Assembly (NCBI GenBank): GCA_001599755.1
Contig: BCHX01000001.1
Coordinates: 5,704,001-5,768,000, forward strand
Reading direction: 5' to 3'
DNA from: Gliomastix tumulicola
Lineage: Eukaryota; Ascomycota; Sordariomycetes; Hypocreales; Bionectriaceae
Length of the DNA stretch: 64,000 nt
Shown here: piece by piece, positions 1 through 13,872 of the stretch
Layout: each line of letters starts with the position of its first letter
Position numbering within the stretch: position 1 is the first letter of the stretch
The notes under the pieces: generated by a model
Database searches by the model: none
The model's input: only the letters and a program-made list of their open reading frames with translations
What the model was told of the DNA's origin: nothing
Position numbers and translations under genes: made by a program

Positions 1-289
1 TCGAGCACAATCAACGACATAGAAGGAGGGCGCAGAGTGAAATACGCAATGAATTTCCGAGAACTAACTCATCCTTGGTGTCTAGATAAATTCCCTTGCG
101 ATAATGTTATTCCCCCGCGACTCCTTCTCTCGGAAATCTGCCTCGTAGGCGGAGACATACGCCCTGGTGAACATCGACCAAGTGTCCTACCTATCCGGTG
201 AACTGTTGAGTGGCGTCCGGCTCCTTTACGATACCATCACTAACAGTTGACGGGATCCGGAAACTGTCAGATGCCCACCTCACCGGCGC

Positions 290-875
290 CTAACACTCGT
301 CCTTCATCCACATGGCCATCTTCTCCTTGCGGAACTCCTCGAAATCCCACTCCTTCTTCTCGAGAGCATCGGCATGCTTGAACACGTAGACGACGACATC
401 CTTCTCCTCGCCCTCGACCTCCTTGTCACCCTCCTTCTTCAGCAGCTTGACCTTGGCCTCCACTCGCTCGTACTCGTCGCCCTCGAAGTGGTCGAGCTTC
501 TCCATGTTGGCCGACGTCAGGCCCGTGGCGTAGATGCCGCGCACCGAGTGGCCCTCCTCGGCGATGATGCCTGGGTAGTCGGCCGACTTGACGCGGTGGC
601 GGCAGTAGCCGTGCAGAATGGCCGGCGTGAAGGTGTGGAGTTTCTTGATGACCTCGGGGGGCTGGGAGATGCGGTAGAGGACCGTGTGGAAGATCTCCGG
701 CGCCATCTGGAGGGGTTGTGTCAGCCTACACTATGCTTCGTCTAATGGGTCGCGTTGTTCGTGATGCGCTGCTTCTTACCAGGGTGCCTGTGTTCGCGCC
801 TGTTAGTCATGGTCCTCTTGGGTGTCGTGTGTGAATCAACATACCGTAGAAGAAGGCAGTAGACTCTCCACTCAT
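290..875 (-). CDS. AIG2/GGACT-like gamma-glutamyl cyclotransferase, three exons with an 8-nt micro-exon
   Basis: Exons 845-875, 780-787 and 290-706 join to a 151-aa protein beginning MSGESTAFFYGTLMAPEIF. Exon 1 ends TAC-G before GTATGT; the middle exon is only GCACCCTG, flanked by ACACAG and GTAAGAAG; exon 3 follows CCAG. The join rebuilds the YGTL substrate loop typical of the gamma-glutamylcyclotransferase/AIG2 fold. The Glu in DHFEGDEYERV fits the catalytic acid position of the family. Members cleave gamma-glutamyl amino acids or isopeptides to 5-oxoproline, usually in the cytosol; the substrate here is unknown. No signal peptide or membrane span is seen. The C-terminus is rich in Lys/Glu. 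The gene is divergent from TRA1 across about 1.2 kb. A start at the Met of exon 3 (706) would delete the YGTL loop, so it is unlikely. Confidence 0.85.
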
Positions 876-2082
876 CGTGATGGACTGCTTATCTTGGTCT
901 CGGATAGAAGAGGTGTAGCTGTGAGAGGAGTTGTCACGAAGTGTGAGGTTGAGGGTGTTATGAGCGTTGTATCCTCTATGCTTTTGAGTTGTGGTGATGA
1001 GGGATGATGGAGGGGGGAGAGAATGCGAAGAGAGGCTATCTTCATTTAAGCACGGAAACCTCGACCGTGTGGTTTGCTGCTTGATCGCCAATAAGCGAGG
1101 CTCCAGCCAATGGGCACCGATTTACGAGAATGATCTCAACTCTTTAGAGACGACCACTTACTACGGCAAACTAGTTGAGAAAAGCGGTGTGAAGAGCATT
1201 CAACGATGCAATCGATTATCATCTAGACTGCCTGTTGTCGGCCGATGAAGTCGTGGTGGTTTCATGAACCGAATTGACTTCAGGGTAGTGACCCCACAAG
1301 TCAAAAAAAGCTGAGCAAGATTTCTTGACTGGAGCGATAAGTTGTGTTGCACGACGAGTGCTAGCTGTCGTACTTTTTATGTCTGCATTTCTTCTTGCTC
1401 AACATTTTCACCCTTCAGTTTTTTTCCCATTTGAATAATTGCTGTTAATTATTCCAAGCATTCTCAGTAACCTCGTATGAGGCCCATGCTCTATGTTAAA
1501 ACTTATGAATGCTACTAGTAAGTAGTAGCTGGATGATGATCTTATTGGTTCCTCTTGTCGCATCGAGGTCAGGTCGAGTTCATCCTGCCTTGAACTTTAT
1601 CGATAAGACCGCCAAAATGCACCAATCTATTTAGGGTTAGAACTAGGTTGTCCCGAATCGGCCAATGAGGTGACTGTTCCTTCCAGAAAATGGACGGAAG
1701 ACCCGCTTTAAGTGTCGGAAGATCATTCTTACGTGCCTAGCGTCATTGGAATTCGTCGAGTCGATGCCCCAGCCTATGCGATTTTGCAGTCCTCTCTTCG
1801 CGACTCTGGTGTAAGACGTCGCGAATTGCTACAACTCACACGTCCAAGACTCCAGCTGCGCCGTCCATCCACCCACAACAAGACAACAATATCGCGAAAT
1901 TTCAACGCGCAGCTGACCATCGCGACACTTTACGACTTCATCCACTCATCCTCGAAATTGCTTTAATTGGCTGAGCTCCTCTCGCCCTGTACGAAGCTTT
2001 TCACTTCCACCCACGATACCTCGACTGGCCCGAGTCGCAAGGAGCATGATTCACAGCGTCTTTCGACGCCAATAATGTTCCC
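876..2082. other. Intergenic, divergent promoter region between the GGACT-like gene and TRA1
   Basis: No credible coding exon is seen. It holds an 8-bp inverted repeat (GAATAATT at 1433-1440, AATTATTC at 1447-1454), a TACTAGTA palindrome at 1513-1520 and a short TTAGGGTTAG stretch at 1631-1640. AT content rises around 1370-1530. Confidence 0.6.
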
Positions 2083-5000
2083 ATGTCGGGAACAACTATT
2101 GACGATGTCGTCAAGCGACTAAGCACGCCAGAGATTGGTATGCAATGGCTCGGGGCTCGCCCCTCCCCCACTAATCACCTACGTACATTTGCTGTCTGCC
2201 AACAGCCTTGCTAACCACATATGTTCTGTAGACGTCAAGCTCAAGGTGGAAGCTGCGACAACTCTGCGCGATAGTTTAGATCACTACACGAGCGGCCCTA
2301 TTTACACACCATTCCTTAAGAAGCTGGTGCCCATCTTCATCAACATCCTGCGAGGACAATGCATCTTCCAAAGCAACTCGTTGGAGCAGGTGCGCATCCC
2401 CTACTGCTAAGATGTCGGTTGCTGGTCCTGACCCTGTGATAACAGAAACTCCGCCACTGCATCCTCGAGGTCCTCCATCGCCTGCCGACCAGCTCGACGC
2501 CGACCGAACCCTTCGAGCCGTTTGCTCCCGAGATGGTCGACCTTCTCATGAACCTCGTCCGTAATGATAATGAAGAGAATGCGACACTATGCGTGCGAAT
2601 AATTTCGGATATCATGCGCCACCAGCACAAGGTGCTGCAGGGCAAGGTGCAGGACTTCCTCACATTGATCCAAGAGCTCTTTGAGCAAATGGAAGGGGTC
2701 GTCCGAGAGCAGTTGGATAATGCACCAGGGCCCAACGCCTCTCAGCCCGGGGGGCCCTCGACGCCGGGCAGCTCACAGACGAACTTTCAGTCGCCGCGAC
2801 CAGGATCACCCGTGGCTACTGTCGCTGATCTCGGAGCCGACCCTCAACAACAAAATCGACCGCTGCTGAAGGGTATGCGATCGTTCAAGGTTCTCTCAGA
2901 ATGCCCGATCATAGTGGTATCGGTGTCCCAGGTCTACCGACAAGCCGTCCAGCAAAACGTCAGCGCCTTCGTCCCCTTGATCAAGAATGTACTCTCGGTG
3001 CAGGCGAGTGCTCAGCAGCAGGCACACAGCGACGCAGCAGCCAAAGGCCAGGTACACACGGGCGTCAGCCCAGCCATCAAGAACCGGGCAGCTTTCGGCG
3101 AGATGATCACTGCCCAGGTCAAGACAATGAGTTTCCTGGCGTACCTGCTGCGCCAGTACTCCAGTCAATTGTCGGACTTTTTGCCCACCCTGCCCGGAAT
3201 CGTTGTGCGGTTGCTCAAGGACTGCCCGCGGGAGAAGTCAAGCACACGCAAAGAGCTGTTGGTTGCGATTCGGCACATCATCAACTACAACTTCCGGACA
3301 ATCTTCCTTCCCAAGATTGACGAGCTTCTGGACGAGCGAACTTTGACTGGAGATGGCCTGACTGTGTACGAGACTATGAGACCCTTGGCATACAGCATGT
3401 TAGCCGATCTTATTCACCATGTTCGCGACTCTCTCAGTCCTGAGCAGATTCGCAAAACTGTTGAGGTCTACACCAAGAATCTTCAGGACACCTTCCCTGG
3501 TACAAGCTTCCAGACTATGAGTGCGAAGCTTCTCCTTAATATGGCAGAGTGCATAGCCAAGCTACCCAACAAACATGATGCTCGTCACTATCTCATGATG
3601 ATCCTGAACGCTATTGGCGACAAATTTGCCGCCATGAACCGTCAATACCCCAATGCCAAGAAGCTTTCCAAGGTCTACGAGCAGCAAGGCGACAAGAGCT
3701 CAGTAGAGGCAACATCATACCTTGCCGATAGGGACAAGGTACCTGACTGGGACGAGACGGATATTTTCACTGCGATGCCGATCAAGACCACGAACCCCCG
3801 CGACCGAACCTCCGATCCCATGCTGGACAACAAGTTTCTCTTCAGGAATCTGATGAATGGCCTCAAGAACACCTTTTACCAGCTAAGAACTTGCAATGTT
3901 GATCTTAAGCTGGACATCTCGACTGTACCGAGCCACTGGCAAGAGGTCTCGTATGGATTTACCGCTGAAGAGGTCGATGTCGTCATTAAGCTATTCCGCG
4001 AAGGCGCATATGTCTTCAGATACTACGAAATCGAGAAACCCGCCACCGAATCGCAGTACATGTCGACAGTAGAATACATGGCAAACTTCTACATGGTGTC
4101 AAGCTCCAAGGAAGAGAAGGAGCTCCTGGAGACTTTCGCTACCGTCTTCCATTGCATCGACCCGGCAACCTTCCACGAGGTATTCCAACGCGAGATTCCT
4201 CGGCTCTACGACATGATATTCGAGCACACGGCACTCCTACACATCCCTCAGTTTTTCCTGGCTAGTGAAGCTACGTCGCCTAGCTTCTGCGGCATGCTGC
4301 TTCAATTCTTGATGGACCGAATCGACCAAGTTGGGTCAGCTGATGTTAAGCGCTCGTCGATCTTGCTCCGACTATTCAAGCTGGCATTTATGGCTGTCAC
4401 ACTGTTTGCGAACCAGAACGAACAGGTGTTGTTGCCGCACGTCGTGAATATCGTCACCAAGTCGATTGAGCTTTCCACGAAAGCCGAGGAGCCTATGAAC
4501 TACTTCCTGCTGCTCCGGTCCTTGTTCCGCAGCATTGGTGGCGGCAAGTTTGAACAGTTGTACAAGCAGATTCTGCCCTTGCTGGAAATGCTTCTCGATG
4601 TTCTCAACAACCTCCTCATGGCTGCCAGGAAACCGGCTGAGCGCGATCTATATGTTGAGCTGTGCCTCACAGTACCAGCCCGCCTAAGCCACCTTCTACC
4701 CCATCTCAGCTTTCTGATGCGTCCCCTGGTGGTCGCACTAAAGGCCGGCACTGACCTGGTCGGCCAAGGGCTGCGGACTTTGGAATTATGTGTCGACAAC
4801 CTCACAGCCGACTACCTGGACCCTATCATGGCTCCGGTCATAGATGAGCTGATGACAGCCTTGTTTGATCATCTCCGACCACATCCATACAATCACTTCC
4901 ACGCGCATACCACGATGCGGATTCTCGGAAAGCTGGGAGGCAGAAACCGCAAGTTCATGACTAGCGCCGTTCCCCTTGAGTATAGGGATTTTGCCGATGA

Positions 5001-8000
5001 TCCGAGCAGCATCAATGTCCGGCTTGCAGGCTCTAAGGTGGATAGAGCATTCCCTGCTGAGCTGGGCATTGACTCTGCCGTACAGAAAGTCCTGGAAATC
5101 CCCCGGACTGGCAAGAATAACCAGCTTCGACAGTTCGATTCTTACTACAAGAAGAATGCGCTGCAATTCATCAAAGCACAGCTGAAACTTCGAATCGGCT
5201 TCGATCAACTCCCAGATAACCTTCCTCGTATCGTGCGTCTTCAAGCTCAAGACTTCCTCGCGCGCAAGATGGACATCAACTTTGCTCCCTTTGAGATTTC
5301 TGATCGCGAGCGATCGATTCCCAAGAAGGACGAGCAGGACCAGGTCGTGAAGAAACTGCTCAAGGCTATTATCTTCACCGAGTCTATGCCAGAGTTCAAG
5401 GATGAATCTGACGAATTCATGCTCAACGTGTGCCGGCATTTCACGGTTCTGGAGATCGGCAGATCTCTGGTTGACATGAAGCGCAACTATAGTCCTTTTG
5501 ACCCCAAAGCCGGCGATGGACCCCTCTGCACCGACAGCCGGGCATTCTGCGAAGCTGTCGTCGAGTCTTTCGCTTGTGATCATCCCGACGTGCGCGACGC
5601 GACGAAAAAGTTGATCCGCGAGATGTACGACTCTGCCGCCATCATTCTTGGCTCCGAGACCAATGTTGGGCGACTTCCATTCTTCAACCACCTGAGCACT
5701 ATCCTCTGTCACAGCTGCTATGAGGAGGAGTGGTTCACTAAGACGGGAGGAAGCCTCGGTATACATTTCCTGCTCACAGAGCTTGACCTAGGTGATGCTT
5801 GGATCTCCCAGAAGCAGACCGAGTTCATCCGGGCTCTAATGTATGTCATCAAGGACATGCCCCAAGATCTTCCAGAAAAGACCCGATCTCTTGCCCAGAC
5901 GAGTCTTGAGGTGCTGCTCACCCGTATCACCAAGAACATCAAGAAGGAAGATGCTATGTGGATACAACCTCAGCAAGGTCAGGCCCCTCCAAAGCAGCCG
6001 CGCCTTGCGCAAATGTGCATGCAGTTGAACAACGAGCTCTGCCACCTGAACAAACATGTGCGGGAGACGGCGAAGAACTCGTTGGAGTTGATCGCCAAAT
6101 CTGCAAGCTGTGAGGTTTGGGAGCTCCTGGAGCCTTACAAGGACAGGTTCCTCCAACCCATCTATGCAAAGCCCCTACGTGCACTCCCCTTTACAACTCA
6201 AATCGGATACATCAGTGCCATGACCTACCACATGGGTTTCAAGAGTGGCTGGATCCCATATGACGACAACTTGCAACGCCTGCTTATGGAGTCACTGGCT
6301 CTAGCTGACGCTACTGACGAATCACTGGCTAATAAGCCTGCCGAGTTTAGAACCCGTGAGCATATTGTTAGCCTGCGAGTTTCCTGCATTCAACTCTTGA
6401 GCACAGCTATGGGGCTAGAAGAGTTCCAGAATTCGCCAACCAAGGGCAAGATCTTGACTGTGTTCTTCCGGTGCCTCTACTCGGACTCTCAGCCTACGAT
6501 TGATGCGGCTAATGAGGCCCTTAAGTCAGTTCTCGCGGCTGAGCGTCGTCTTCCCAAGGATCTTCTTCAAGGCGGGCTTCGCCCAGTCCTCCAAAATCTT
6601 CAGGATCCTAAGCGTCTCAGTACTGCAGGTCTTGAGAATCTGGCGCGTCTTCTCAAGCTGTTGACCAGTTATTTCAAGGTCGAGATTGGTGCTCGCCTGC
6701 TGGACCAGATTGATGCCATCGTTGAGCCGAGTGCGTGGCAGCCAATCTCATTCACATTTTTCGAGCAGCATTCACAGATGAAGATCATCACTGCTATCCT
6801 CAATGTGTTCCATCTCCTGCCTTCGCCCGCCGAGGGTTTCAAGGAAAGGTTGATCGACTGCTTCTTGGGACTCGAGGAGAAACTTCGTCGAACACATTAC
6901 AGTCCCTTCCGCCTGCCTATGTACCGCTACCTGAATCGGTACTCGAAGGAGATTTGGGCTTTCCTCCTAGGCAAGCTGGACGAGCTGAAGTATGGGCGCT
7001 TGCTTGCACAGGTCTTGAGCCACCCGGACAGTAAGCCTCTTCGCGATGTTGCTGTGGAGAATATTGAGAGCCTCGTCAACAAGTGCAACGAATTCGGAGC
7101 TCAGAATGGCGAAAAGAAGCATGTGGCCATCATCAACTCTATCCACATTCTCGAATCTATCTCCCACTACCCGAACTCTGGTGGCTGGATGGACAAGAAG
7201 GAGATCACCACATGGCTCAAGGGGCTTGGAAAGGACATCGAAAAGCATCACAGGAGCTATACCCTGCCAGCTCACCTTCGTCTCCCTGCGTACCAGTCAT
7301 CGGAGCAGTTGATGACAATTTTGATCAAGTCGCTGGAGAGGAACCCCAAAGACATTGATGGTCTCCTGAATCTGGTGGAGCTGGTAACCGCAGAAGATCT
7401 GCGTTCTTCCCAGAAGCTCTACGCATTCCTGTACGAGCACATCATCTGCAATGAATCGGTCGATTTCTGGAGAACAACCTTCCTTCGTTGCCTCGACGTC
7501 TACTCCACCAAGACGGCCTCCAACAAGGCAAAGCACTTCCTGCTGCATTACATTGTGAATCCAATTGTGGCCATGGATGTGATGCGCCATGGGAACCAGG
7601 CAGACCAGGGCAAGGGCCCCAGGCTCATGGACCGCTCTGTCATCGAGGCAGTCAGCACCAAGATTTGGAAGGTGCACCCTGATATGACTCCTGACGACCA
7701 GGCACAACCGGGCATCGATCATACACGCTTTGAAGTGCTACAGCTCTCCGCTATGCTCGTCAAATACTATCATTCCACACTCCAGGAGGCACGCAAGGAC
7801 ATCATCAAGTTTGGGTGGACGTTTATCCGCCTCGACGATGTCATCAACAAGCACGCGGCGTATGTTGTCATCGGGTACTTTATCGCCTACTACGAGACGC
7901 CACCGAAGATTGTTTCCCAGGTGTATATGTCTCTGCTGAAGACGAACCAGAACGAGGGCCGCGCTCTGGTCACGCAAGCCCTAGAGTTGATTGCCCCAGT

Positions 8001-11000
8001 CCTGCCTAGGCGTTGCGGCTCAGGCCCAAATGAGCGTGTTCCGGCCTGGGCCATGGCCCCTCGCCGAGTCCTCGCTGATGAGGGGCAGAACGCACAGCAG
8101 GCGACGAGCATCTTCCACTTTCTCGTACGACATCCGAACCTCTTCTACGAGTCTCGTGATAAGTACACGATCCTGATCATCACCAACCTTCGCAAGGTGG
8201 CTCTGCCACCCAATCCTTCTCACGAAAGCAGGAAGCTTGCTCTTAACATGATGTGGCTTATCTGGACGTGGGAGAATTGGCGCGTCGAGGGCAAGCCGCC
8301 AGTTGCACCTGGTGCGCGCGCGTTATCGGAGTCTCCCAACTCAAAGAAGCGCAGACTCGATGGAGAGCCGGCTGCTGCATCGCCGTCCACAAACAAGGGC
8401 CTCGATAAGGCTGAGCATCAGATACCTCCAGCTTTCCGCCAGAAGATGCTCAAGTATCTTGTCGAGTTCATTGCGCAGCTCCACGAACGGTACCCGCTTC
8501 CGTCGGCCAAGCCGAGGCCTGAAGGCACAACTACTCTTCCACTTCCTCCGCCTCCATCGGACCTCTGCCACAGGGCTATGACATTGTTCTATAACCTGGT
8601 TCAGCCGCAATATTGGGGTGATCTGGATCTAGATCTGTTCCCCAATGTGACGGACGTGATTCTGGCCAGTGACAAGACGCAGAACATTCTCAACGCTGAG
8701 CAGTCAGAAAAGGAGATCAAGGATGATGACAAGTTTGTGACCAACATCATCAACACCCTTCAGGTGGTCAGAATCATTCTGAATGCCAAGACTGACGATT
8801 GGATTCGATCCAACATGGCAATGGTGCAGAAAGTGGTCGAGAAATGCTTGAAGAGCGAGAATCCCGAGATCCAGGACTGTTTGCATCTCGCCGACCCCAA
8901 GTACGATGATGGTCGTCTGCTCAAGCCAGTCATCAAGCGAATTCTCGACGCTGTGCCGGAAGATGCGCCGATGGAGGATGCGGATGGCGATGCCGAGCCT
9001 GAGGCGCAGACAGCCGAGTTCGTTGCTTACCTCTCTCAGATTGCGACCGAAGCGATGAACAGCAGTGCTTACGTCTCTGGGGTGAATATTCTGTGGTCAT
9101 TGGGCAACTTCAAAGCCTCCGCTACCGACCAGCACATCGCATCGCTGATGAAGGCGCTGCAGAGTAAGCATGCGCGGGAACACGTTCAGCATTACAATGC
9201 TATTGCGAACCAGGCGGCTGGCACTAAGCCTGCCACCCAGGACCCCAACAACACACCCACAGAGATGTCGCCCTACGACTTGGAGATTCAGACTCGTTTG
9301 ATGATCAAGGAGATCCAAGTTATTGCGCTACGAATGGAGTGGCTGGGCGACAACAGGAGGCCCTTCCTCAGTGTATTGGCCACTCTGGTCGAGAAGTCTC
9401 TGCACATAGGACTGTGCGAAGAGATTCTGGATATGGTCGAAGGTTGGATCTTCCGATCCGAGGGCACTTGGCCTACTCTCAAGGAGAAGACAGCCGTTCT
9501 GCACAAGATGCTGTCCTTTGAGCACAGACAGGACCCCACCATGCTCACCAAGTTCCTCGAGCTCGTTGTCAAGATATACCAGGATCCCAAGATCACCCGG
9601 ACTGAGCTGACGGTGCGGATGGAGCATGCCTTCTTGATCGGCACAAGAGCCACGGACGTCGAGATGCGTAATCGTTTCATGAACATCTTCCACAACAGTT
9701 TGTCGAAACCTGCTAGTGCTCGGTTGGCATACGTCTTGACATCACAGAATTGGGACACGTTGGCAGATTCCTACTGGCTCGCGCAGGCATCACAGCTTCT
9801 TCTCGGTGCCGTGGAGATGAATACCAGCATCCAGCTGAACCAAGAGGACTTCAGGATGATGTCCGCGTCCCAACTCGCGGCTGTTTTCCCGAAGGATAAA
9901 GAGACCAGGGAGCCAAACCTCATGGTCGATGACAAGTTCGAGGCCTTCATGGCGAAGCATCGACGATTCATGGCAGAGGTCGGAGACGTCAAGGTTCGGG
10001 ACATCATGGAGCCTTTGATGCAGCTTCAGCACATCGACAACCAGCTGGCACACCAACTTTGGGTGGCCCTGTTCCCGATCTATTGGGCATCGACAGCTAA
10101 GGATGAGCGATTTGACCTGGAGCGGGGCCTGGTGGCATTGTTGACAAAGGACTTCCACACCCGCCAGATCGATAAGAGGCCAAATGTGGTGCAGTCCTTG
10201 GTTGAGGGTGTTGCCAGAACATTCCCAGACTGCAAGCTTCCGCCTCACGTGCTGAAATTCGAGGGCAAGACATACGACACATGGTACACAAGCATGGTGC
10301 AACTCGAAATGGCGGCGATCAAGCCTGTCAGCGACTCCCCCAAGGTCCGCGAGAGCAATCTCGATGCTCTCGTGGAGATGTACGCCACATTGCAGGAAGA
10401 AGACCTCTTCTACGGAACATGGCGGCGCAGATGTCAGTTTGTCGAAACGAACGCGGCGCTGTCCTACGAACAGAACGGAATGTGGGACAAGGCGCAGAAG
10501 CTGTACGAGAGCGCGCAGATCAAGGCAAGGACGGGTGTCATACCCTTTGGCGAGGCCGAATACATGATCTGGGAAGACCACTGGGTCGTCTGCGCTCAGA
10601 AACTGCAGCAGTGGGAGATTCTACAGGATTTTGCCAAGCACGAGAATTTCCAGGATCTCCTGCTAGAGTGCGCCTGGAGGAACACGGAGATGTGGCAGGA
10701 AGAATCACACCGAGAGGCCGTCGACAATATCATCAAAGGTGTCATGGATGCCCCGACTCCTCGCCGAGCCTTCTTCCAGGCCTTCATGTCTCTGCTCAAG
10801 TACCACAACCAGCAGGAGACGGCACAAGACTTCATGCGCATCTGCGACGAGGCAATTCAGCTGTCGATCAGGAAGTGGCACCAGCTTCCGGGGCGTCTGA
10901 CCAACGCGCACATTCCTCTGTTGCAGAACTTCCAGCAGCTGGTAGAACTGCACGACGCCAGTGTCATCTGCCAGAGTCTTGCCAACACCAACGCCGGCAA

Positions 11001-13872
11001 CCTAGATGTCAAGTCTGGAGAGCTGAAGCTGCTCCTGGGTGCCTGGCGAGATCGGCTACCCAATGTCTGGGATGACATTACCGCGTGGCAGGACCTCGTT
11101 ACGTGGAGGCAGCACATTTTCAGTCTCATCAACCAGAAGTACTTGCAGCTGCTTCCTCCCGCCCAGCAGAACTCCCAGGGCGCCTCGTCTTTCGCATACC
11201 GGGGTTACCACGAGACAGCCTGGATAATCAACAGGTTTGCCCACGTGGCGCGCAAACACAACCTCCCTGACGTCTGCATCAACCAGCTCAGTCGCATCTA
11301 CACGCTTCCCAACATTGAGATCCAGGAGGCGTTCCTGAAGCTGCGTGAGCAGGCCAAGTGCCACTATGAGAATCCGGAGGAGCTGAACAGCGGCTTGGAT
11401 GTCATCAACAACACCAATCTGAACTATTTCAGCCCGCAACAGAAGGCAGAGTTCTACACCCTCAAGGGCATGTTCCTAGAGAAGCTGCAGCACAAGGAGG
11501 ACGCCGATGCGGCGTACGGAACTGCGCTCTACTTCGACATTGGGGCAGCCAAGGCGTGGGCTGAATGGGGCTACTTCAACGACAGGAAGTTCAGCGGGGA
11601 TCCCCAAGATCTCAATGCGGCCCGCCAGGCACTTACGAGCTACCTGCAGGCCGCGTCGAGCTACAAGGATGCCAAGTCGCGCAAACTCATTGCCAGAATT
11701 CTATGGCTGCTCAGCCTCGACGATTCTAAGGGCACCATTGCTGGGGGCTTTGATGATTTCAAGGGCGAGACACCTGTGTGGTACTGGATCACGTTCATCC
11801 CTCAGCTGCTCACCGGCCTCGGTCACAAAGAGGCGCCGCGCGTGAGCGCTGTCCTTTCACGAATCGCCAAGTCGTACCCTCAGGCTCTGTACTTCCAGCT
11901 ACGGACGAATAGGGAGGATATGTTGGTCATTAAGAAGAGCCAAGAAGCCAAAGAGAAGGCGGCTAAGCAGCGCAGCCAGTCTGTCAGCAATGCTGCTAAA
12001 CCCAACGCGTCGTCGCCATCTCAAGTCAAGCAAGAAACGCCCAAACCGGAGGGCTCTTCTTCTTCCCGCCCTGGGACCGCCGGCGGGAACGACAATGCCC
12101 AATCTGATGTCAAGAACGAGGAGGCGCAGAAGGCCACGCCAGCATCTGCTACTAACGGTCAGAATGGGGAGCAGGCCCAGAACGCGGCTCCTCAAGTGCC
12201 GGATAAGCAGCCGCCCTGGGTGCTCACAGATGAGATCATGGCTGTGCTGAAGACTGCGTTCCCGCTCCTCGCACTGTCCATGGAAACCATGGTCGACCAG
12301 ATCCAGAAGCACTTCAAGTGCCCGCCAGACGAGGATGCCTACCGGCTCATCGTTGCTCTCTTGAACGATGCTCTGGCGTACGTCAGCCGCACCCCAGCCT
12401 CGTTCGCTAAGAGCGTCAAGCTGCCGGCAGCGACGGAGACGAACATCACTCGGTTTGCCGAGACAATACTACCACCGCACATCAAAAAGTCATTCGAGGC
12501 AGACTTTGTCGAGGTGAAGCCCACCATGTATGAGTACATCCACAAGCTCCGCCGATGGAGAGACAAGTTTGAGGAGAAGCTGGACCGCAGGTCTACGCGG
12601 GTGTCTCTGGAAGCCTTCTCGCCTCACCTCAGCGAGTTCCGCTATCAGAAGTTCGACGAGGTAGAGATCCCAGGGCAGTATCTGCAGCACAAGGATAAGA
12701 ACCAAGACTTCATCAGGATAGAGCGATTCCTGCCCAACGTCGATCTGGTGCGGACCATCAGCGCATCGTACAGGCGACTCAAGATGCGAGGCCACGACGG
12801 CAGCGTGCACTCGTGGGCAGTGCAGCACCCTGCTGCTCGTCACTGCAGGCGTGAGGAGCGGATCTTGCAGCTCTTCCGACACCTCAATCAGACGCTTGCT
12901 CGCAAGAAGGAAAGCCGACGGCGAGACTTGCAGTTTACCCTGCCGCTCATGGTTCCTCTGGCGCCTCATATCAGGATCGTGCAGGAGGACACATCGTACA
13001 TCACACTCCAAGGGGTGTATGAGGATCACTGCAGACGGATGAACATGTCCAAGGACGAGCCAGTTCTCTTCACGATGGAGAAGATGCGAGGCATATCGGA
13101 GATGAAGGTGCCGGTAAGTGCAGAGTCCACTCACTCACTACTCGACGCAGAGACGATGACAGGCCCACTGACACAGACGCAGAACAAGCCGGAACAGACG
13201 GCCACAGCCAAGCTCGAGGTCTTCAACGCCATTCAGGAGAAATGGTGTCCTCACTCGGTGGCTCTGGAATACTTCCAGCAGGCCTTCCCGCAGTTTGCCG
13301 AGTTCTGGCTCTTCCGCAAGCAGTTCTCGTACCAGCTCGCGGCGCTGACGTTTATGACATACATCATGTTTATGCACAACCGCTACCCGCAGAAGTTCCA
13401 CATCGCGCGTGGTTCGGGGAATATCTGGGGCTCAGAGCTGATGTCTTACCTCGGGGCCACGAAGCCGTTCTTCTCGAACCCGGAGCCGGTGCCGTTCCGG
13501 CTGACGCCCAACATGCAGGTGCTGATGGGCCCGCTGGCGACAGAGGGCATCTTCTCGTGCTCGCTCATGGCGATTGCCCGGTGTCTTACGGAGCCGGAGC
13601 AGAGCCACGAGCTCGAGCACGCCCTGACGCTGACGGTGCGGGACGAGATGATCTACTGGTTCACGAGTAGCCATCGTGGAGGCATGAGCGACACGCAGCT
13701 TAGAGAGTCGGTGCACGTGAACAGCGACTACATTGTCAAGAGGGCGATCAGTCTCGCTACCAACCCCTCGGGCAATCTCCCGGCGAACCAGACGGTGATT
13801 GACTCGATTGCCAAGGCGGTCAATCCCATCAACCTGGCACAGTGCGACGCGTTGTGGATGCCGTACCTGTAA
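2083..13872 (+). CDS. TRA1: Tra1, PIKK-family pseudokinase scaffold of SAGA and NuA4
   Basis: Exons are 2083-2137, 2232-2389 and from 2446 on. The start MSGTTIDDVVKRL is chosen because its phase joins exactly to DVKLKVEAATTLRD. The whole frame gives 3879 aa; removing the likely 63-nt intron at 13114-13176 gives 3858 aa, normal for Tra1. An alpha-solenoid of HEAT-like repeats fills most of the protein. A basic patch SKKRRLDG lies near residue 2035, a FAT-type helical region at roughly 2450-3220, a Ser/Gln/Lys-rich linker at about 3230-3320, and a PI3K-like module from about 3465. The module lacks the catalytic HRD and DFG motifs (HNR and FFS stand there), as in all Tra1/TRRAP. It ends ALWMPYL. 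Tra1 is the activator-binding surface that recruits the acetyltransferase complexes in the nucleus. Confidence 0.95.
13114..13176 (+). other. TRA1: Probable in-frame intron of TRA1 (63 nt, stop-free)
   Basis: GTAAGT donor at 13114 and CTGACACAG acceptor ending at 13176. Length is 3n with no stop, so the frame stays open either way. Splicing joins MKVP to TQNKPEQTATAKLEVFNA; the 21 intron-encoded residues are Ser/Thr-rich and look unrelated to the surrounding conserved pseudokinase sequence. Confidence 0.6.

Noticed and set aside
1631..1640. Telomere-like TTAGGGTTAG
   Set aside because: Fewer than two units; expected by chance and not evidence for a telomere or a Tbf1 site.
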